Below are positions 34,701 through 47,023 of a stretch of DNA of 64,000 bases, one piece after another. The notes under the pieces were generated by a model. It saw only the letters and a list, made by a program, of their open reading frames with translations. It had not been told where the DNA came from and did no database searches. Position numbers and translations under genes: made by a program. How positions within the stretch are numbered: the first letter of the stretch is position 1; each line of letters opens with the position of its first letter. Source of the stretch: [Phialemoniopsis] sp. UDSM-2020 (Eukaryota; Ascomycota; Sordariomycetes; Thyridiales; Thyridiaceae); the NCBI GenBank assembly GCA_018873225.1, contig JAEILZ010000006.1, positions 1,550,001 to 1,614,000 of the forward strand, in the 5' to 3' direction.

Positions 34701-35706
34701 GTGGCCTCCATGTTACGGGAACCTTGAAAAAGGTACGGTTACTGGCATGGGTGCTCAGATTGAAGGGCCGGCCCCGGTACCTGAACCAAAGAAAGTCAAA
34801 TTCCTTGTTGACATTTGACACAATTCCAAACAAACCACCAAAGCGTGCCATTCGTCATATCCGCCCATTCTCCCGTGCCTTGAATCCGGCCCTGGCCTGG
34901 TCTCACGTCCACTCGCGTCCAATCCTGTACCGCAACAGCACAAGCAGTGTCCGTGTGTGGCTTTGGCTTTTCTCTACCTTGGCACCCGCTTGAATGTTTG
35001 GACAGTGAGCCACGGACGGCGCGCATCCCAGGTTCAATCTCGTTAGGCCGACCGCAGCTACCGACCCGTTCATCAAGCTACGTACCTCTACTACTCCAAT
35101 CTAGCAAAAAAAGCTGGAGCCAGGCCAAGCCGAGTCCATCCCAAGTCCCGCTTCCCAAACAGCCTCCTCCCTCACTACACGGGAGCGGTAGTCTCTTGAC
35201 TTGCAGTGTACGGAGTACAGTCACTTTTTACGCCTAGGCTGGTGGTGTATCTCGATCGGGTTGTTTCTCACGCACGCATTGCAGCATACCCTGACTGAGG
35301 GCTCACGTTTGCTTGCTTGTTTTGGCTGCTCACTCAATCTGCCCGTCCTGTCTCCTCTTCCTACCTTTGCCTGACCTTACCTCACCTCATCCTACCTACC
35401 TGCCTTCCGACCTATTCCCAGGCCTTTTTTTGCTGGCGGCCAGAAACAGAGACCTTCTTCGTCTTTTTGTTTTCTTTGGTCTTGCTCGACGTGCTCCACG
35501 CCCTCCCTTCTGCTCTTGTTTTTATCCTCACCGACGGCTGCGTCCGCTTTTCGGACCCGGGTCAGTCATTGGCCATTGTTTTATTCCCTTCTTGGTTTGC
35601 CTTCTCTGCTTTTTGGAGAAGTCATTGCCAATTGCAAGGTCGAAGGGTATTGCATTCTTTCGGGGGCATCATCAAACCCAGGTCAGTTCCACTGTCTCTC
35701 CAAAAT

Positions 35707-35931
35707 ATGGGTGATACCAACAACCCCAGTTCCATCACTAACCCACAGCCAATCCGCAGAGATCTAGCAAAATTAGGACAGCATTCCTCACATTCCTCAA
35801 CTCCCTTTCCGCTCCCCTTCCCGACAAAAGAATCACCGCTTAATGTCTTGACGATGCAAACGATCCTCTTCGCGAACTCCGTCCCCCCCTCTATCCGCCT
35901 CTCCTCCCACGGCTACTCCTCGTCCGAGTAG
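35707..35931 (+). promoter_or_regulatory. 74-codon upstream ORF in the leader of the large disordered protein
   Basis: ATG at 35707 opens MGDTNNPSSITNPQP..., stopping TAG 18 bases before the ATG at 35949. Ser/Pro-rich with a fairly protein-like composition. It is either a uORF or part of an alternative first exon. No splice out of it into the main frame was convincing. Confidence 0.35.
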
Positions 35932-35948
35932 ATCCAAGGCCAGCCAAC

Positions 35949-38900
35949 ATGCAGGCGGTCCCCAGTGTAAGTTGTCAAACCCCCTCGAAACCATCTGTTT
36001 ACATTCGATCTGCTGTTTTGGGCCTCGACGAGGAAGTCGGCAGAAAGGACGGACTCGTCTTGCCAAGCAAGCAGGTCCACGGTTCTTCCAAGCCCTCGAG
36101 GGCTGCCTCGCTACTCAATGTCTATCTTTGTTATGAACCTCTCCGCTTACATTTCTCCTAAATAGCTTGTTGGGACCGGCACTGTTGTCGCCGCAGCGGC
36201 TGCTGGCCTGGTCTTCGCTCAGCCCGCCGACTCGACCCCCTCACGGCCGACATCGAATAAAAGAAAGCTGACCTCGGACTACGATGCCCACCAGACCGCT
36301 CCGTCCTCATCACGACCTGGCACCAGTGCCACGAACCGTGTTGTTCCCGAACAGGACGCATCTTTTCCCTCGCAACAGGCCTCACAAGTTCAGGCCTCAG
36401 TCACGACCAAGAGCACGCGACGGGCTCGAGCTGCCACTACCCAAATAACGCCCCCAAAGGGCACGAGCAGGCGCCAGTCTTTTATACGGCAGGGGGAATG
36501 GGCTCCTCCGCCAATTGCGGAGCATTCGCGGGACTCGATCTCGTCGAACGGTTCGTGGATGAGACGCTTGTCAATTAGACCTTTGTCACAGCACGGGAGC
36601 ATAAGGTCAAGCATTGGTCCTGACTCTCCCTCGATAACCTTCTCACACGGGTCTGGTGCGCCGATTCTTCCTGGTCCCTCTTATTATCCACCACAAGTCT
36701 CAAGGAACAAGTTGGTCAAGCGGACGAAGCAGAGTCAGGAAACTGGTAACGGCACTTTGTCGAGGCGGGGATCTCGTTCCCAGATGCCCACGCTACGACG
36801 GCCGGCTACGAGCCACCAGCGGTCTGCGACTCTGCAACGAAGTCAGCTTCCTGAGATTGGCGCAGCACCAGTGTCGTTGCCCAAGTATTCTCTTGACCAA
36901 CAAACTGGACTCGATTCGACGAGAATGGAAGTGGACCCTGCAGAGGCCCGCAGAGAAACACCACACCCCACCTGGGCCTCATTTTTCCATTCACGAATAA
37001 TGAAGTCTGCAGGCCGTAGTTCTTCTCGCTCTAATGAAGGAAGCCCTAACGCATCCTCGACCTTGCCTGCCAGAAGACTGCATCTTCGGCGAGGGAGTAT
37101 GCCTCGTGCATTCCTTGTTAACGCGGAGATGCTCTCGTCTTCTGTCCCGACTGGCGAATTGCCCAGCGCCGATGTTCCTTTGGAAGAGGCTTCAGGTGAG
37201 GCTGCCCTCAATTCAGAGGAAACACCGTCGAAACGTGCTAGGCGCTCGATTTCGATGCATTTCAGCTCACCCAGCAACTGGATATCTCGGACCGGTAGTA
37301 TTCGTCGTCCGAAGAGGGGTGCTGACGGTCAGAGCGGGGGCAAGCGTCATGTGTCTGATCCTGTTCGGACAGCCCCAGGCCTGGAACAGCAGGACCTCCG
37401 GATGGCTGTGCGAGACATATTCACTCCACCCGACCAGGTCCAGGATGCGGACATGCTAGCAGTTGCTAACTCTGAAGGGCGACCCCGGCCCCGGGATTCA
37501 TCCTCGCCTATTCCTCCGTTGTCTCGTTTGTCAAGCTTCAATGTCGACCTTTCCCGTCTCGGTGCCTCATCATCGGCCGGTCAGCGAGCAGGCCAGGTGC
37601 AAGGAGGGACTCTGCAGCCATCACAAACCTACGCATTCCACCCTAGGAGTCGTGAGGTCTCTAACGAGCGTGCCTCTACGCTCACTGGATCCGATCTCGA
37701 GATGCGAGGTTTTGTTTCAGGAGATGATGACGATACCGACTTCAAGAGCGACACCATGTTTGACTCAGTCCGCACTGCTGGCTCGAACCGATTACGGACA
37801 GTGGAGACGCCACTCGACTCTATGTTTGACGAGTCCCCTCCGAGCACGGCTGGCAATGGCAAGACCAAGAGGTTGTCAATACAGGAAATTCTGGGCCGGT
37901 CATGGGATGCGGACACCAAGATAATGGAAGAGGATGAAGGTGTGCCTACACCTGTGCGTGGAGGGCAGTCCGTTCATGCCAATCGCCAATTCCCTCTTGT
38001 GCCACGGTTCTCAACACAGGCTGCGGATCCTGATGTCGACATGGACCGTCCCTCTGCTGATCTGTCCATCACCAACAGAGACTTCAGCAGGTTATCCTTG
38101 GATGATGATGACGATGATGACTGGGCGAGGGACGAAGAAGATGGCGTGAGCAACAACTTGTCACCCCCAACCAGTTCTATCAACTCCAGGCGCGTGAGCC
38201 CGAATCTACGAATGGCACTTGCAAACATCAGTGGCAACATGGGTACTGATCTACTGAGCGACCCTGCTGAACGCCCTCGGAGTAACGTCTTTGATTGGAG
38301 TGAGCCTTCACAACCGGAGAAGAACGAGATGAGTGGCCAATCACCGAGGCCGAAGACCGTTCATGGAAAGCAGGAACTGGACCTACGGGGTGGCCGTGTG
38401 TCCAACCGCAAGGGCCCTGTCGCAGCTCATATCAGGAGCCAGAGTGTGCCGGTCATTCCAGACATCTCGGAGATCCCCAAGTCGGCATCCAAATTTGGTA
38501 CCTGGGCGTCAGGACCAAAGAATGCCAGCGAGGACTGGGATGACGACTTTGAATTCGAGATGGATTCTGGATCGGTTGCCCATGGTAGAGACTCGGCAAC
38601 CTCATTCTCCATGGTTGTTCCCGCCTCCATTCAGGCCACACAGCCGACTGTCAAAGCGCATTCTGGGCAGATTCGCGAGCTCTCTCTACTGGTCGATGGC
38701 CTCAAACGGCTTTGCCGCCATGGACGCGATCTACACCTCCTCGAAGATGCCCCATCCTTATGGAAGGAGGCCGAGAACATCATTGCGCTCGCGTCACCCG
38801 ACGAAGACTCAGATGCCGAGGAGACCACGGATGGAGACCGGAAGTCCGACGATTTTGACCCGTCTACCGTTGATGAGCGTTTTCTGGAAGAAGGCTTCGA

Positions 38901-39525
38901 TGCCAAGACTCTTGACAGCTTTGATGATCCCTTCGAGAAACCAGAGCCGGACATGGCCAAGACGGCAGTTGTGAAAGAGAGGCATGTCGTCCGACGACGA
39001 TCGGTTTTCTCTCCAGAGGATGACATCTTTGGCAGCAATTGGCCATTGTCCTCGGAGGATAAGAAGCCGGTTGATCGTCCGCATACCCCAGACCAGAACA
39101 GAGGATTGGATACGCCTGATAATGGGATGATCACTTCCATCATGGAGGCGATGCAGCAGCAGCGATCATCGTCTGCACCTATCAAGCAATCACCCATGAA
39201 GCCGTCCAACTCGGAGCTCTTCTTCAACACAAACACACTGCAGGAGCTGGTGAAGCGTGCAAACAGCCTGTTCCACACTCTGTCCGAGATCGTTCGTCGA
39301 GCCGAGGTTCTCACGCAGAGTCCTGCGTGCACTCCGAGACACGAGAAGCATCTCCGAAGCGACGGTAGCCCCGCCTTCACTCGTGTTTTTACCGACCCGT
39401 CGGCGAGCCCATCGAAGCGGTTGCCCAAGAGCCAAAGCACGAACTCGGTGCTCAGCAGAACCTCGATCGACTCTCCCGCATCCAATGGCATCGGACAGCG
39501 CATGCAGATGATGACGGTGAATTAA
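35949..39525 (+). CDS. Large Ser-rich, mostly disordered regulatory protein with conserved C-terminal helical region
   Basis: Two exons: 35949-35966 (MQAVPS) and 36166-39525, intron 199 nt with GTAAGT donor and an acceptor TAG that is itself an in-frame stop upstream of exon 2; about 1,125 residues. Alternatively translation begins at the Met at 36559. Features: NKRKL and RRARAATTQ basic (nuclear-signal-like) motifs; many RxxS/SP phosphosite-type motifs such as MRRLSIRPLSQHGS; an acidic run DDDDDDDW near residues 647-654; a SEDWDDDFEFEMDSG motif near 790; and a conserved-looking helical block HSGQIRELSLLVDGLKRLCR followed by LLEDAPSLWKEAENII. A further helix NTLQELVKRANSLFHTLSEI lies near the end. 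No kinase or enzyme domain. Resembles septation/cytoskeleton regulators in style, but the family was not identified. Confidence 0.68.
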
Positions 39526-41866
39526 CAATGGTCCTTTGTGCTACGCGCATACGCTCAACTACCTATCTACCTCTAAACCCCACAACCATGATTGGTTTCT
39601 GTTTTGATTCGTCACGACGATAGAAGAGAGAAGGGGGATGCGCCGTCATCCCTACGAATGACTAGGGTATTCTCACGAGCCCACGAAACGAATTGTGTAT
39701 ATGTACGATTATTCGGTGGACGGCCACACTTCTGGTGGTTGCCCCGACTGTTAATGGCTCTTTTTTGTCTTGCGTTACGGAGTTGCATAAAGAGAATCAG
39801 CCATAGGCCCTGAAAGGCCTGCCCATTGCGGTCATTTTCTTGTTTGTTTGTTTGTTTGTTTCTTTTTGTTCTGGTCTTGCATCAAATCCGGGTTTCTTTG
39901 GGCGAAGCAAAAGGCCCCGGTCGGACTTTACAGGGAGGGAATGGAGGAGTGGACATAAGGCATCCCGGTGGGCATCAGGGACATAAAAATCAAGGGCTTG
40001 ATCATTCCAAAAAGGCAAGAGTGCCTCGAGGCCGCTGGCGTGCAGCCCCTGGCATAGGAAATTCATCAAAGATTTATTCATCATGACTGCTTCCTGTTCC
40101 GGCTGGTGTTATACTGTATCGGTGTGCGTCTGTCTTCTAGCCTCGTGTCGAGAAGTTAGACGACGTAAGATCGAAATTCGTATTGCGAATGACCTAACGT
40201 GACAACATTGGTATATGTCTGCTTGCTTGCTCAATGTGGAGTGCTGTCCCCGAGTATGGATGCTGATCAATAGGAGTGGACATCGGTCGATCGTATCGGT
40301 CGTCTTGGTTGAGATCCTATGAGTGACTCCCATTGCCTCCTCTAGCACTCATGTTCACGCGGAAAGATGCGTTTCAACAACAGAAATCGGACCGTGTGCA
40401 ACCGTGGTGGATCATGACGGGAGCGCTTCGGAACCAACGGTGGGTCTCCCGTGTCGGTCCCACGGATCCCGTCTTCGGGGCCTGGGTGCGGGCCGAACCC
40501 CCAGCGGCGTCCCGTGAGGGCAGGAATATGGGCGAGAAGGACTACCTCGGACTTCTCATATCTAGACTTACACATGTATGTGTCTTAAGCAGAGGTCCCT
40601 CCCTGTGCATAGACTCAATCCTCCGGCCATCTGTTGCGGTCAATTTGGCCGTGGGTTTCCATCTCATTCATGGTGGTTGTGTCTTCACCAGTGTCGCAGT
40701 TGTAGACGAACGCGTTGCGGAGAGAGGCTCATTTCACAAATAGTATTGCCGATAGGAACGACAGAAGACTTCACAGGGGGACCACGGGAGATTCATAGGG
40801 TCGATGACCGGCAAGGACTTTATCCTGGAATATTCAGCGGGATGTTATGAGAGCTTCGCTGAATAGCCCCCGTCTCTATCTGCTAGAGATCGCACGTTGA
40901 AGGGAGACAACAGACCTCACCCTAGTCATCAACCTGCCCAAAGCAATGGTCACATTGCAATTGCCCAGTCCGAAGACATAAAAAGCATATAATTCTGAGA
41001 ATGTATGGTAACATTGTCCCTGGGGCAGAGCTCCTTATAGAAAGCATAATTTAGCTACAGGGTTTCCAGGATCGGTTTCCGTCTTGAACGCTGTTTCCGG
41101 AATACTTCAACCATGACATGATGAATAGGATACAGAGAATTAGGAGGCAAGATGCCTCAGGAAGGGGGAAGCCACGATGCCATATAGGGAGAAGAGTTCC
41201 GGAAAGGCTTGCATGTTTTAGAGGCGATTTGGGAGATGTTCAATTCCAAATTTCTGGCAAGCAACGAGGATTTACGGCGTATTCGGGGCCGTAGTTTCCT
41301 ATCATGGGCCGCTTGCTCTCGGCATCAAAAAGACTTTCAATGGAGGGTCAGTTTCAAGAGGTGATGCTGCCAGGGATAGATGGCCTAGGTCGCGCTAGGC
41401 CGCGTCTGGACGAGCAGAAGTGGGATGGTCCAGGAAGGTGGGGTTGGTTGCCCTTTTTCACGCGACAGGGAAGAGCCCAAAGGCCGCCACACGCTCCCAA
41501 ACGACGCAGGGGCCACCCACGACAGCTGCCAAACAAATGCAAGAGCGCCAGATCAAGGTAAACAAGCGAGAAAGCGCGGGCCACCACCACCCACTCACCT
41601 CTTTCTCTGATTTGGCGGTGAACAATTTCACTTGCCTGCAGGCCTGAACAGCAGCAGCAGAGCGGGCCCCAGTCCAACCAGTCCAATCTCCCTCCTCTTC
41701 CCTGCAGTCCCCCAAACCAAATCAACAAATCTCCCTTCCACACACCTCTTCGACATCTTTTTCCAACCTCGACCAAAACCCAACAACGATCCAGTCGGGC
41801 TACTCTTCTCGACATCTCATTCCGTCACCCATCGTCAACCTTCAGAATACCTGACAATTCGCCAAG
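39526..41866. other. 2.3-kb intergenic region upstream of beta-tubulin
   Basis: No supported gene. The (GTTT)5 repeat is at 39842-39861. From about 41640 the plus strand is rich in CT and CAAC, typical of the strong leader of a beta-tubulin gene. Confidence 0.5.
39842..39861 (+). repeat. (GTTT)5 microsatellite
   Basis: Five perfect GTTT units about 320 bases after the stop of the large disordered protein gene. Confidence 0.9.
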
Positions 41867-43685
41867 ATGCGTGAGATTGTAAGCCTCTCTCCCCTCTCCT
41901 CTCCTTTGCATCTTCACGACGCGTCCCTTTCGGGAGGTTTTGGAAATGGCCCCTGATTTGCGTTACCCCACCACGCACCACTCTCGCACCACCACCCTGT
42001 CACTTCAACAGAAATTCCCACGAGTTACCATCGTGATGCCTTCACCCTGCGAGATCTTCTGCTAACCGTGGTCTTTTCATCATCTATAGGTTCACCTTCA
42101 GACCGGTCAATGCGTAAGTCGCCCAACTTCTCATCAACTGCCAGCAAGCGTGGCGATGCGGGGACGTGCTAACTGTTTGGGAACAGGGTAACCAGATTGG
42201 TGCCGCCTTCTGGTAGGCTTCGACGACAGAAACATGGCGAAATAGATCCCATCGAAACTGACTCTTGTGCACTACAGGCAGCAGATCTCTGGCGAGCACG
42301 GTCTCGACAGCAATGGAGTGTATGTTCCACCTGCCTCGCCCTGAAATTCCATGGTGGTTCACCGCTCCTAACTTTGTTTGCAGCTACAACGGCACCTCCG
42401 AGCTCCAGCTCGAGCGCATGAACGTCTACTTCAACGAGGTATGTGTTTCTCAGTCGATTCTTCTCATTGTTTGTGCCGACTAACGCGTGGATTTGTACAG
42501 GCTTCCGGCAACAAGTACGTTCCCCGTGCCGTTCTCGTCGATCTCGAGCCTGGTACCATGGATGCCGTCCGTGCCGGTCCCTTCGGCCAGCTCTTCCGTC
42601 CCGACAACTTCGTCTTCGGCCAGTCCGGTGCTGGCAACAACTGGGCCAAGGGTCATTACACTGAGGGTGCCGAGCTTGTCGACCAGGTCCTCGATGTCGT
42701 CCGCCGCGAGGCCGAGGGCTGCGACGCCCTCCAGGGCTTCCAGATCACCCACTCGCTGGGTGGTGGTACCGGTGCCGGTATGGGTACCCTGCTGATCTCC
42801 AAGATCCGTGAGGAGTTCCCCGACCGTATCATGGCCACCTTCTCGGTCGTCCCCTCTCCCAAGGTCTCCGACACCGTCGTTGAGCCCTACAACGCCACCC
42901 TCTCCGTTCACCAGCTCGTTGAGAACTCGGACGAGACCTTCTGCATTGACAACGAGGCTCTCTACGACATCTGCATGCGCACTCTGAAGCTGTCCAACCC
43001 CTCGTACGGCGACCTGAACCACCTTGTCTCGGCTGTCATGTCCGGCGTTACCACCTCGCTGCGTTTCCCTGGTCAGCTCAACTCTGACCTGCGCAAGCTG
43101 GCCGTCAACATGGTTCCCTTCCCCCGTCTGCACTTCTTCATGGTCGGCTTTGCTCCCCTGACCAGCCGTGGTGCCCACTCCTTCCGCGCCGTCAGCGTCC
43201 CCGAGCTGACCCAGCAGATGTTCGACCCCAAGAACATGATGGCTGCCTCCGACTTCCGCAACGGTCGCTACCTGACGTGCTCTGCCATCTTCCGTGGCAA
43301 GGTCTCGATGAAGGAGGTCGAGGACCAGATGCGCAACGTCCAGAACAAGAACTCGTCCTACTTCGTTGAGTGGATCCCCAACAATGTCCAGACCGCTCTC
43401 TGCTCGATCCCTCCCCGTGGTCTTAAGATGTCTTCCACCTTTGTTGGAAACTCGACCGCCATCCAGGAGCTGTTCAAGCGTGTCGGCGAGCAGTTCACTG
43501 CTATGTTCCGGCGCAAGGCTTTCTTGCATTGGTACACTGGTGAGGGTATGGACGAGATGGAGTTCACTGAGGCTGAGTCCAACATGAACGATCTCGTCTC
43601 CGAGTACCAGCAGTACCAGGAAGCTGGTGTTGACGAGGAGGAGGAGGAGTACGAGGAGGAGCTCCCCGTCGAGGGCGAGGAGTAG
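41867..43685 (+). CDS. tub2: Beta-tubulin
   Basis: Six exons: 41867-41878, 42090-42113, 42187-42212, 42278-42319, 42384-42438 and 42501-43685, total 447 residues, the standard length. Starts [21 protein letters not shown] with the MREI autoregulation tetrapeptide; the GTP-binding loop [10 protein letters not shown] is at 140-149; the acidic tail is [16 protein letters not shown]. Four small 5' exons with introns at these positions are characteristic of filamentous ascomycete beta-tubulin genes used for phylogeny. It polymerises with alpha-tubulin into microtubules and is the benzimidazole target. Residues Tyr50, Phe167, Glu198, Phe200 and Leu240 are all the sensitive-type residues. Very strong codon bias toward C indicates high expression. 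Whether the organism has a second beta-tubulin gene cannot be seen. Confidence 0.98.
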
Positions 43686-45815
43686 ATCTAGGCTGTCGTT
43701 GACCTGGATTGGAAAGATTATTTCCGCTGGAGGAGTTTTGGAGCGTCTGTTTGTTAGATACTCCAAATTGTCTTGGTAGCTGCGCGCCTCGACTGATTTG
43801 ATGATCAATGGCCAGCATGGGTAGATATACCTCTGTGTAGTTGACTTTTATTCGTACATCAAAATAATCAAAGACTCGACAAATGAGCACATCATTCTGT
43901 TCCGCTGCCGCTTTCCTATGACATCTGCCTGCGTGTGTGGTATTCGACGGGGCCATTTCTACGGTTCTACCTGGGGCAAAGTTCCGAAGCAGTGAAGTAG
44001 TATGTCCAGAAGATGGAAACTCTCGGACATTCCTTCCACATTATCATCTCGTGCCGGTGGCAAGGATAGCATGAAGGCCGAGAGTAAGTACGTACACTCC
44101 TTCAAAGGATCACCAGTTTCTAAGGATGTGACTACCGATGCGAGTGCCGCCAGCTGCTCGCTCGCAGTCCTCTCTGAACCCAATTTCCTAAGCTAGAAGT
44201 ATCCATATACGCACATAGGACCGACTGCAAGGGGATCGTGGCTCAAGCTTGTGCCACTGCGGCCTGTTTGTGGCTTGTTCAGATTGAGCAGACATGAAGC
44301 CATGATGTCAGTGCGAAGCTAGACAGTGTCCGATGGAAAAGGGCGAAGAGGTTGATATCACCTGGTCTTGCGACAGGACGAAGGGGCACCACCATGATCT
44401 CCTCTTGTTTGCCGCACGATTTTGGACAAAGCCTGTGCCGTAGATATCAACATCTAGCGGTACAACGGGAATCTCTCTTGAGAGAATTCGAAAGGGGTCC
44501 GTCCTTATTCGAGTATGATGAAGATCTCCATCAGATGGGAAGGAAGATTAAATGCTGTAGGTTACTTTACTAGTAGGTGTATATAGAGGACAAGCCAGAA
44601 GGCAGATGACGCCGGCAAGAACATGCCCACGGTCTTCAGGGTGTTTGCAACGGGCCAGCATGAGTTATGCGTGTTAAGAATGGGAGGGCTAGCATGTACA
44701 TTGTCGGACTCGAGGCCCAGCAAAGGAATGGTCTAGGGGCCTGGTGCTCCTCACATGGCGTATTCGATCTATATCATCTATTTATTTGGTCATTGTTGCC
44801 CTACTGTGACGATACTAGGTTGTTAAAGGTAAAATTTGATATTCAATTCGATTGTGTAGAGTCACTGGGGGCCCCAACACATCTCAAGATAGACGCTGGC
44901 CAGGCATGAATGAAACTTTGAAAACGTATCTCTTGTGTTGTTCATGCTCTACAAACGAGAGCATGATTACTTGAGTATCATTTCTATCTGGGTCTCTCAC
45001 TGCCCAGGGAGGGCCGAGGCCGAACGACTACTGTGGCCAGCCCTGACAGGCTGGGCATGGCTAGCTGTATGCCACGTTTGGTAGACGATGGTCTCCTGTG
45101 CTAGATCTGGCGTTTTTTGATCTACAAGTAGAGCCGAGCAGATGGCGCGTATGATGATCGCCATATACGGCAGTCATAGGCGCACCGGCGCCGACTGTCT
45201 GGGAGGCGCCATCACTGGTGCATATCATCGGGGTAACTCACTCGTGAGAGGCATGTCCGCACCACGACCACTCGCCATTCGACTCCGCATCTTGCCCCGA
45301 TACTTCGGACGTATCGACAACATGGCCGTTAAACCCGAGAAGGAGTCTGCAAAGTAAACGTTCCATCCAGAACATACCGAGCCACGATGGTTCCCAAGGC
45401 GTCACATTTGGGTCCATCCGCGGGACGCTGAGGACCAGTCAAGAAACCCCCAGACCAGGATTCCAATTGTGTCAAGAAAAGGGCGTGGCAGGTGGTAGGG
45501 CTGACATGACAAACCCGTTTTGGGCAATAGACGATGGGCCGGATGACGCCTTTCAGCCCTACGGGCGTCCGGGGCCCCGGGTGGCCGGTTAGAGAGCTGA
45601 CGTGAGACTATGTCGATCCGGCAGCGCACGATGACAGAACTGCCGCAGGGAGCGTAGCGCGGCTGCGAATACGCTATTTACGACCTTCTTTGTCTTCCAA
45701 GAAGGGCAGGTAGCTTCGCGTGGAGGATATTGGACGGCGGAGGATATGGCATGGCATTGCCGGTGATGGCGGACACGAGTGACGATGCGTTCTTGGCTTT
45801 GGAAAGATCGGGTGC
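43686..45815. other. Convergent 2.1-kb intergenic region
   Basis: Tail-to-tail spacer between beta-tubulin and the CIA30-domain gene. Scattered short frames only, no recognisable protein, repeat or RNA gene. Confidence 0.5.
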
Positions 45816-47023
45816 TCAGGTGCTTCGATTAAAACAGCTCCCCAGCCAACCAAGCCACGATGTCTGCTTCTGCGTCTGCTCTGGATGCCGAGCGTCGTTG
45901 TCGAGGCTGTGCTTCTCGTTGGTACAGACGCTTTCGGCTGGCCTCGTCTGGGTCGACTCGTTCTTCACTGCGGACAAGGACTTGATTCCCAGGCTAAAGT
46001 CACCCTCTTGCTCGCCGAAGAAGCTGCATCCACACACCTTCCAGTCAGTATCCTTTCCGGCGAGACGGGCGCTTTTGCTCCGCCCAATAGCGAGGGGAGG
46101 GAATGGCAACTCACCTCCTCATCATGAAGCTCACCCTCGTGACCTTGCTCAGGTCTAGCGGCTCCGCGTCCTCCTTGGGCTTGCCCCTGTACGTAGCCTT
46201 GAACTCGCCAAACGGCATGACCACTACTTCACCATCTTCTCCCTCCTTGCCCACGGCGACAACCGTCTGGTCCTGGACCTCAAAGTCGTACTCCCAGCTG
46301 ACGGTGCTCTGCTCCCGGCCATCGGGCCTCTTGGGCAGCGGGTCCGCGTCCTTGAGCACGACGGTGTAGCGCCGACGGCGCTTTGCCGCCTCGTCCTCCT
46401 CCCCCTCGTGCTGATCTCTATCCAGGCGCAGGACCAGCGCGTCGTAGCCCGACAGGTCCCACCGCAGGGCGTCGACGGTGCGCTGGCTGGCGAAGCCCGC
46501 GCCGCCGAGGGTCTGGATGTCGAGATGGCCGTGGAAAGTGGCGGCGTCGCGTCCGGGGGAGCAGGTCAGGTGCGAGACACTGCTTCCCCCGCGCACGCGG
46601 TCGTCGGTGGCGGTCCAGTCCTCTGGGGACCAGGGGTGGCTGGCGGGCGAGGCATGTGAGCTCTTTTGGTCCTCTCGCTGCAGGGGAGCTCTGTGTGTAG
46701 GGGGATGAGATAGAGGCGGGAGAGGGCGTTGGGTAAGTCGGAGCGGGTGGTCACACGAGTAGGATGAAGCGAGTGTGTTAAAGATAGAGACCGAGGTCAA
46801 AGTGCGGTGCGTGCGTGCTATTCAGGGTCGCTCGGCCATGTGATGAGGCTCTGCAAGGGGAAGTGCTCGGTACGTGCCGCAATGAGGAAAACGGTGAGAT
46901 GGAGGATGTTTTTTGCAAGATGTAACAAGAGAAACGGAGAGACTTGAGGAGCTGGTAGTCTGGGATAACGGACCTTGGACTGCCAAAGAGCACCTTGCTC
47001 TCGCTGATCGTGGATGTGGCCAT
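45816..47023 (-). CDS. CIA30 (complex I intermediate-associated protein 30) domain protein
   Basis: Three exons on the minus strand: 46974-47023, 46115-46639 and 45816-46023, giving 260 residues. The joined N-terminus MATSTISESKVLFGSP-SHPWSPEDW runs straight into the hallmark TATDDRVRGGSSVSHL. Later motifs are FHGHLDIQTLGGAGFASQRT, LSGYDALVLRLDRD, YTVVLKDADP, VSWEYDFEV and MPFGEFKATYRG, then LSKVTRVSFMMRSFFGEQEGDFSL across the second junction. CIA30/NDUFAF1 proteins assist assembly of the complex I membrane arm. Fungi also have shorter CIA30-domain paralogues. This copy has no obvious mitochondrial presequence, so it may be such a paralogue. The first intron (334 nt) uses an unusual GTCCGT donor. 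It was selected because it restores the LFG..WSP junction of the family. The C-terminal ~60 residues are unconserved. Confidence 0.8.

Larger units (their letters stand above)
26791..35948. other. 9.2-kb gene-poor region
   Basis: No protein family recognised in either strand. The longest frames (130-180 codons, e.g. near 27.1-27.5 and 29.8-30.6 kb) have erratic composition, non-ATG starts or frequent Cys/Trp/His and overlap each other on opposite strands, as chance frames do. Composition is not AT-rich, so no RIP-degraded transposon block is evident. No tRNA or 5S rRNA seen. The left few hundred bases are the GCN20-type promoter. From about 35.3 kb the sequence becomes strongly pyrimidine-rich on the plus strand, as in long fungal leaders, and belongs to the gene starting near 35949. 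Could hold distal regulatory DNA or noncoding transcripts. Confidence 0.5.

Noticed and set aside
26791..35948. Degenerate transposon relic
   Set aside because: No terminal repeats, no reverse transcriptase or transposase remnants and no AT-rich RIP-like composition noticed.
36166..39525. Assignment of the large disordered protein as Byr4/Bfa1 or as a ppk6-type kinase
   Set aside because: The WDDDFEFE motif is suggestive, but the paired Byr4 blocks were not found and no kinase motifs (GxGxxG, HRD, DFG) are present.
42480..43808. A 442-codon open frame antisense to beta-tubulin
   Set aside because: Mirror of the strong C-ending codon bias of the tubulin exon; low-complexity Val/Gly/Leu composition and no motif.
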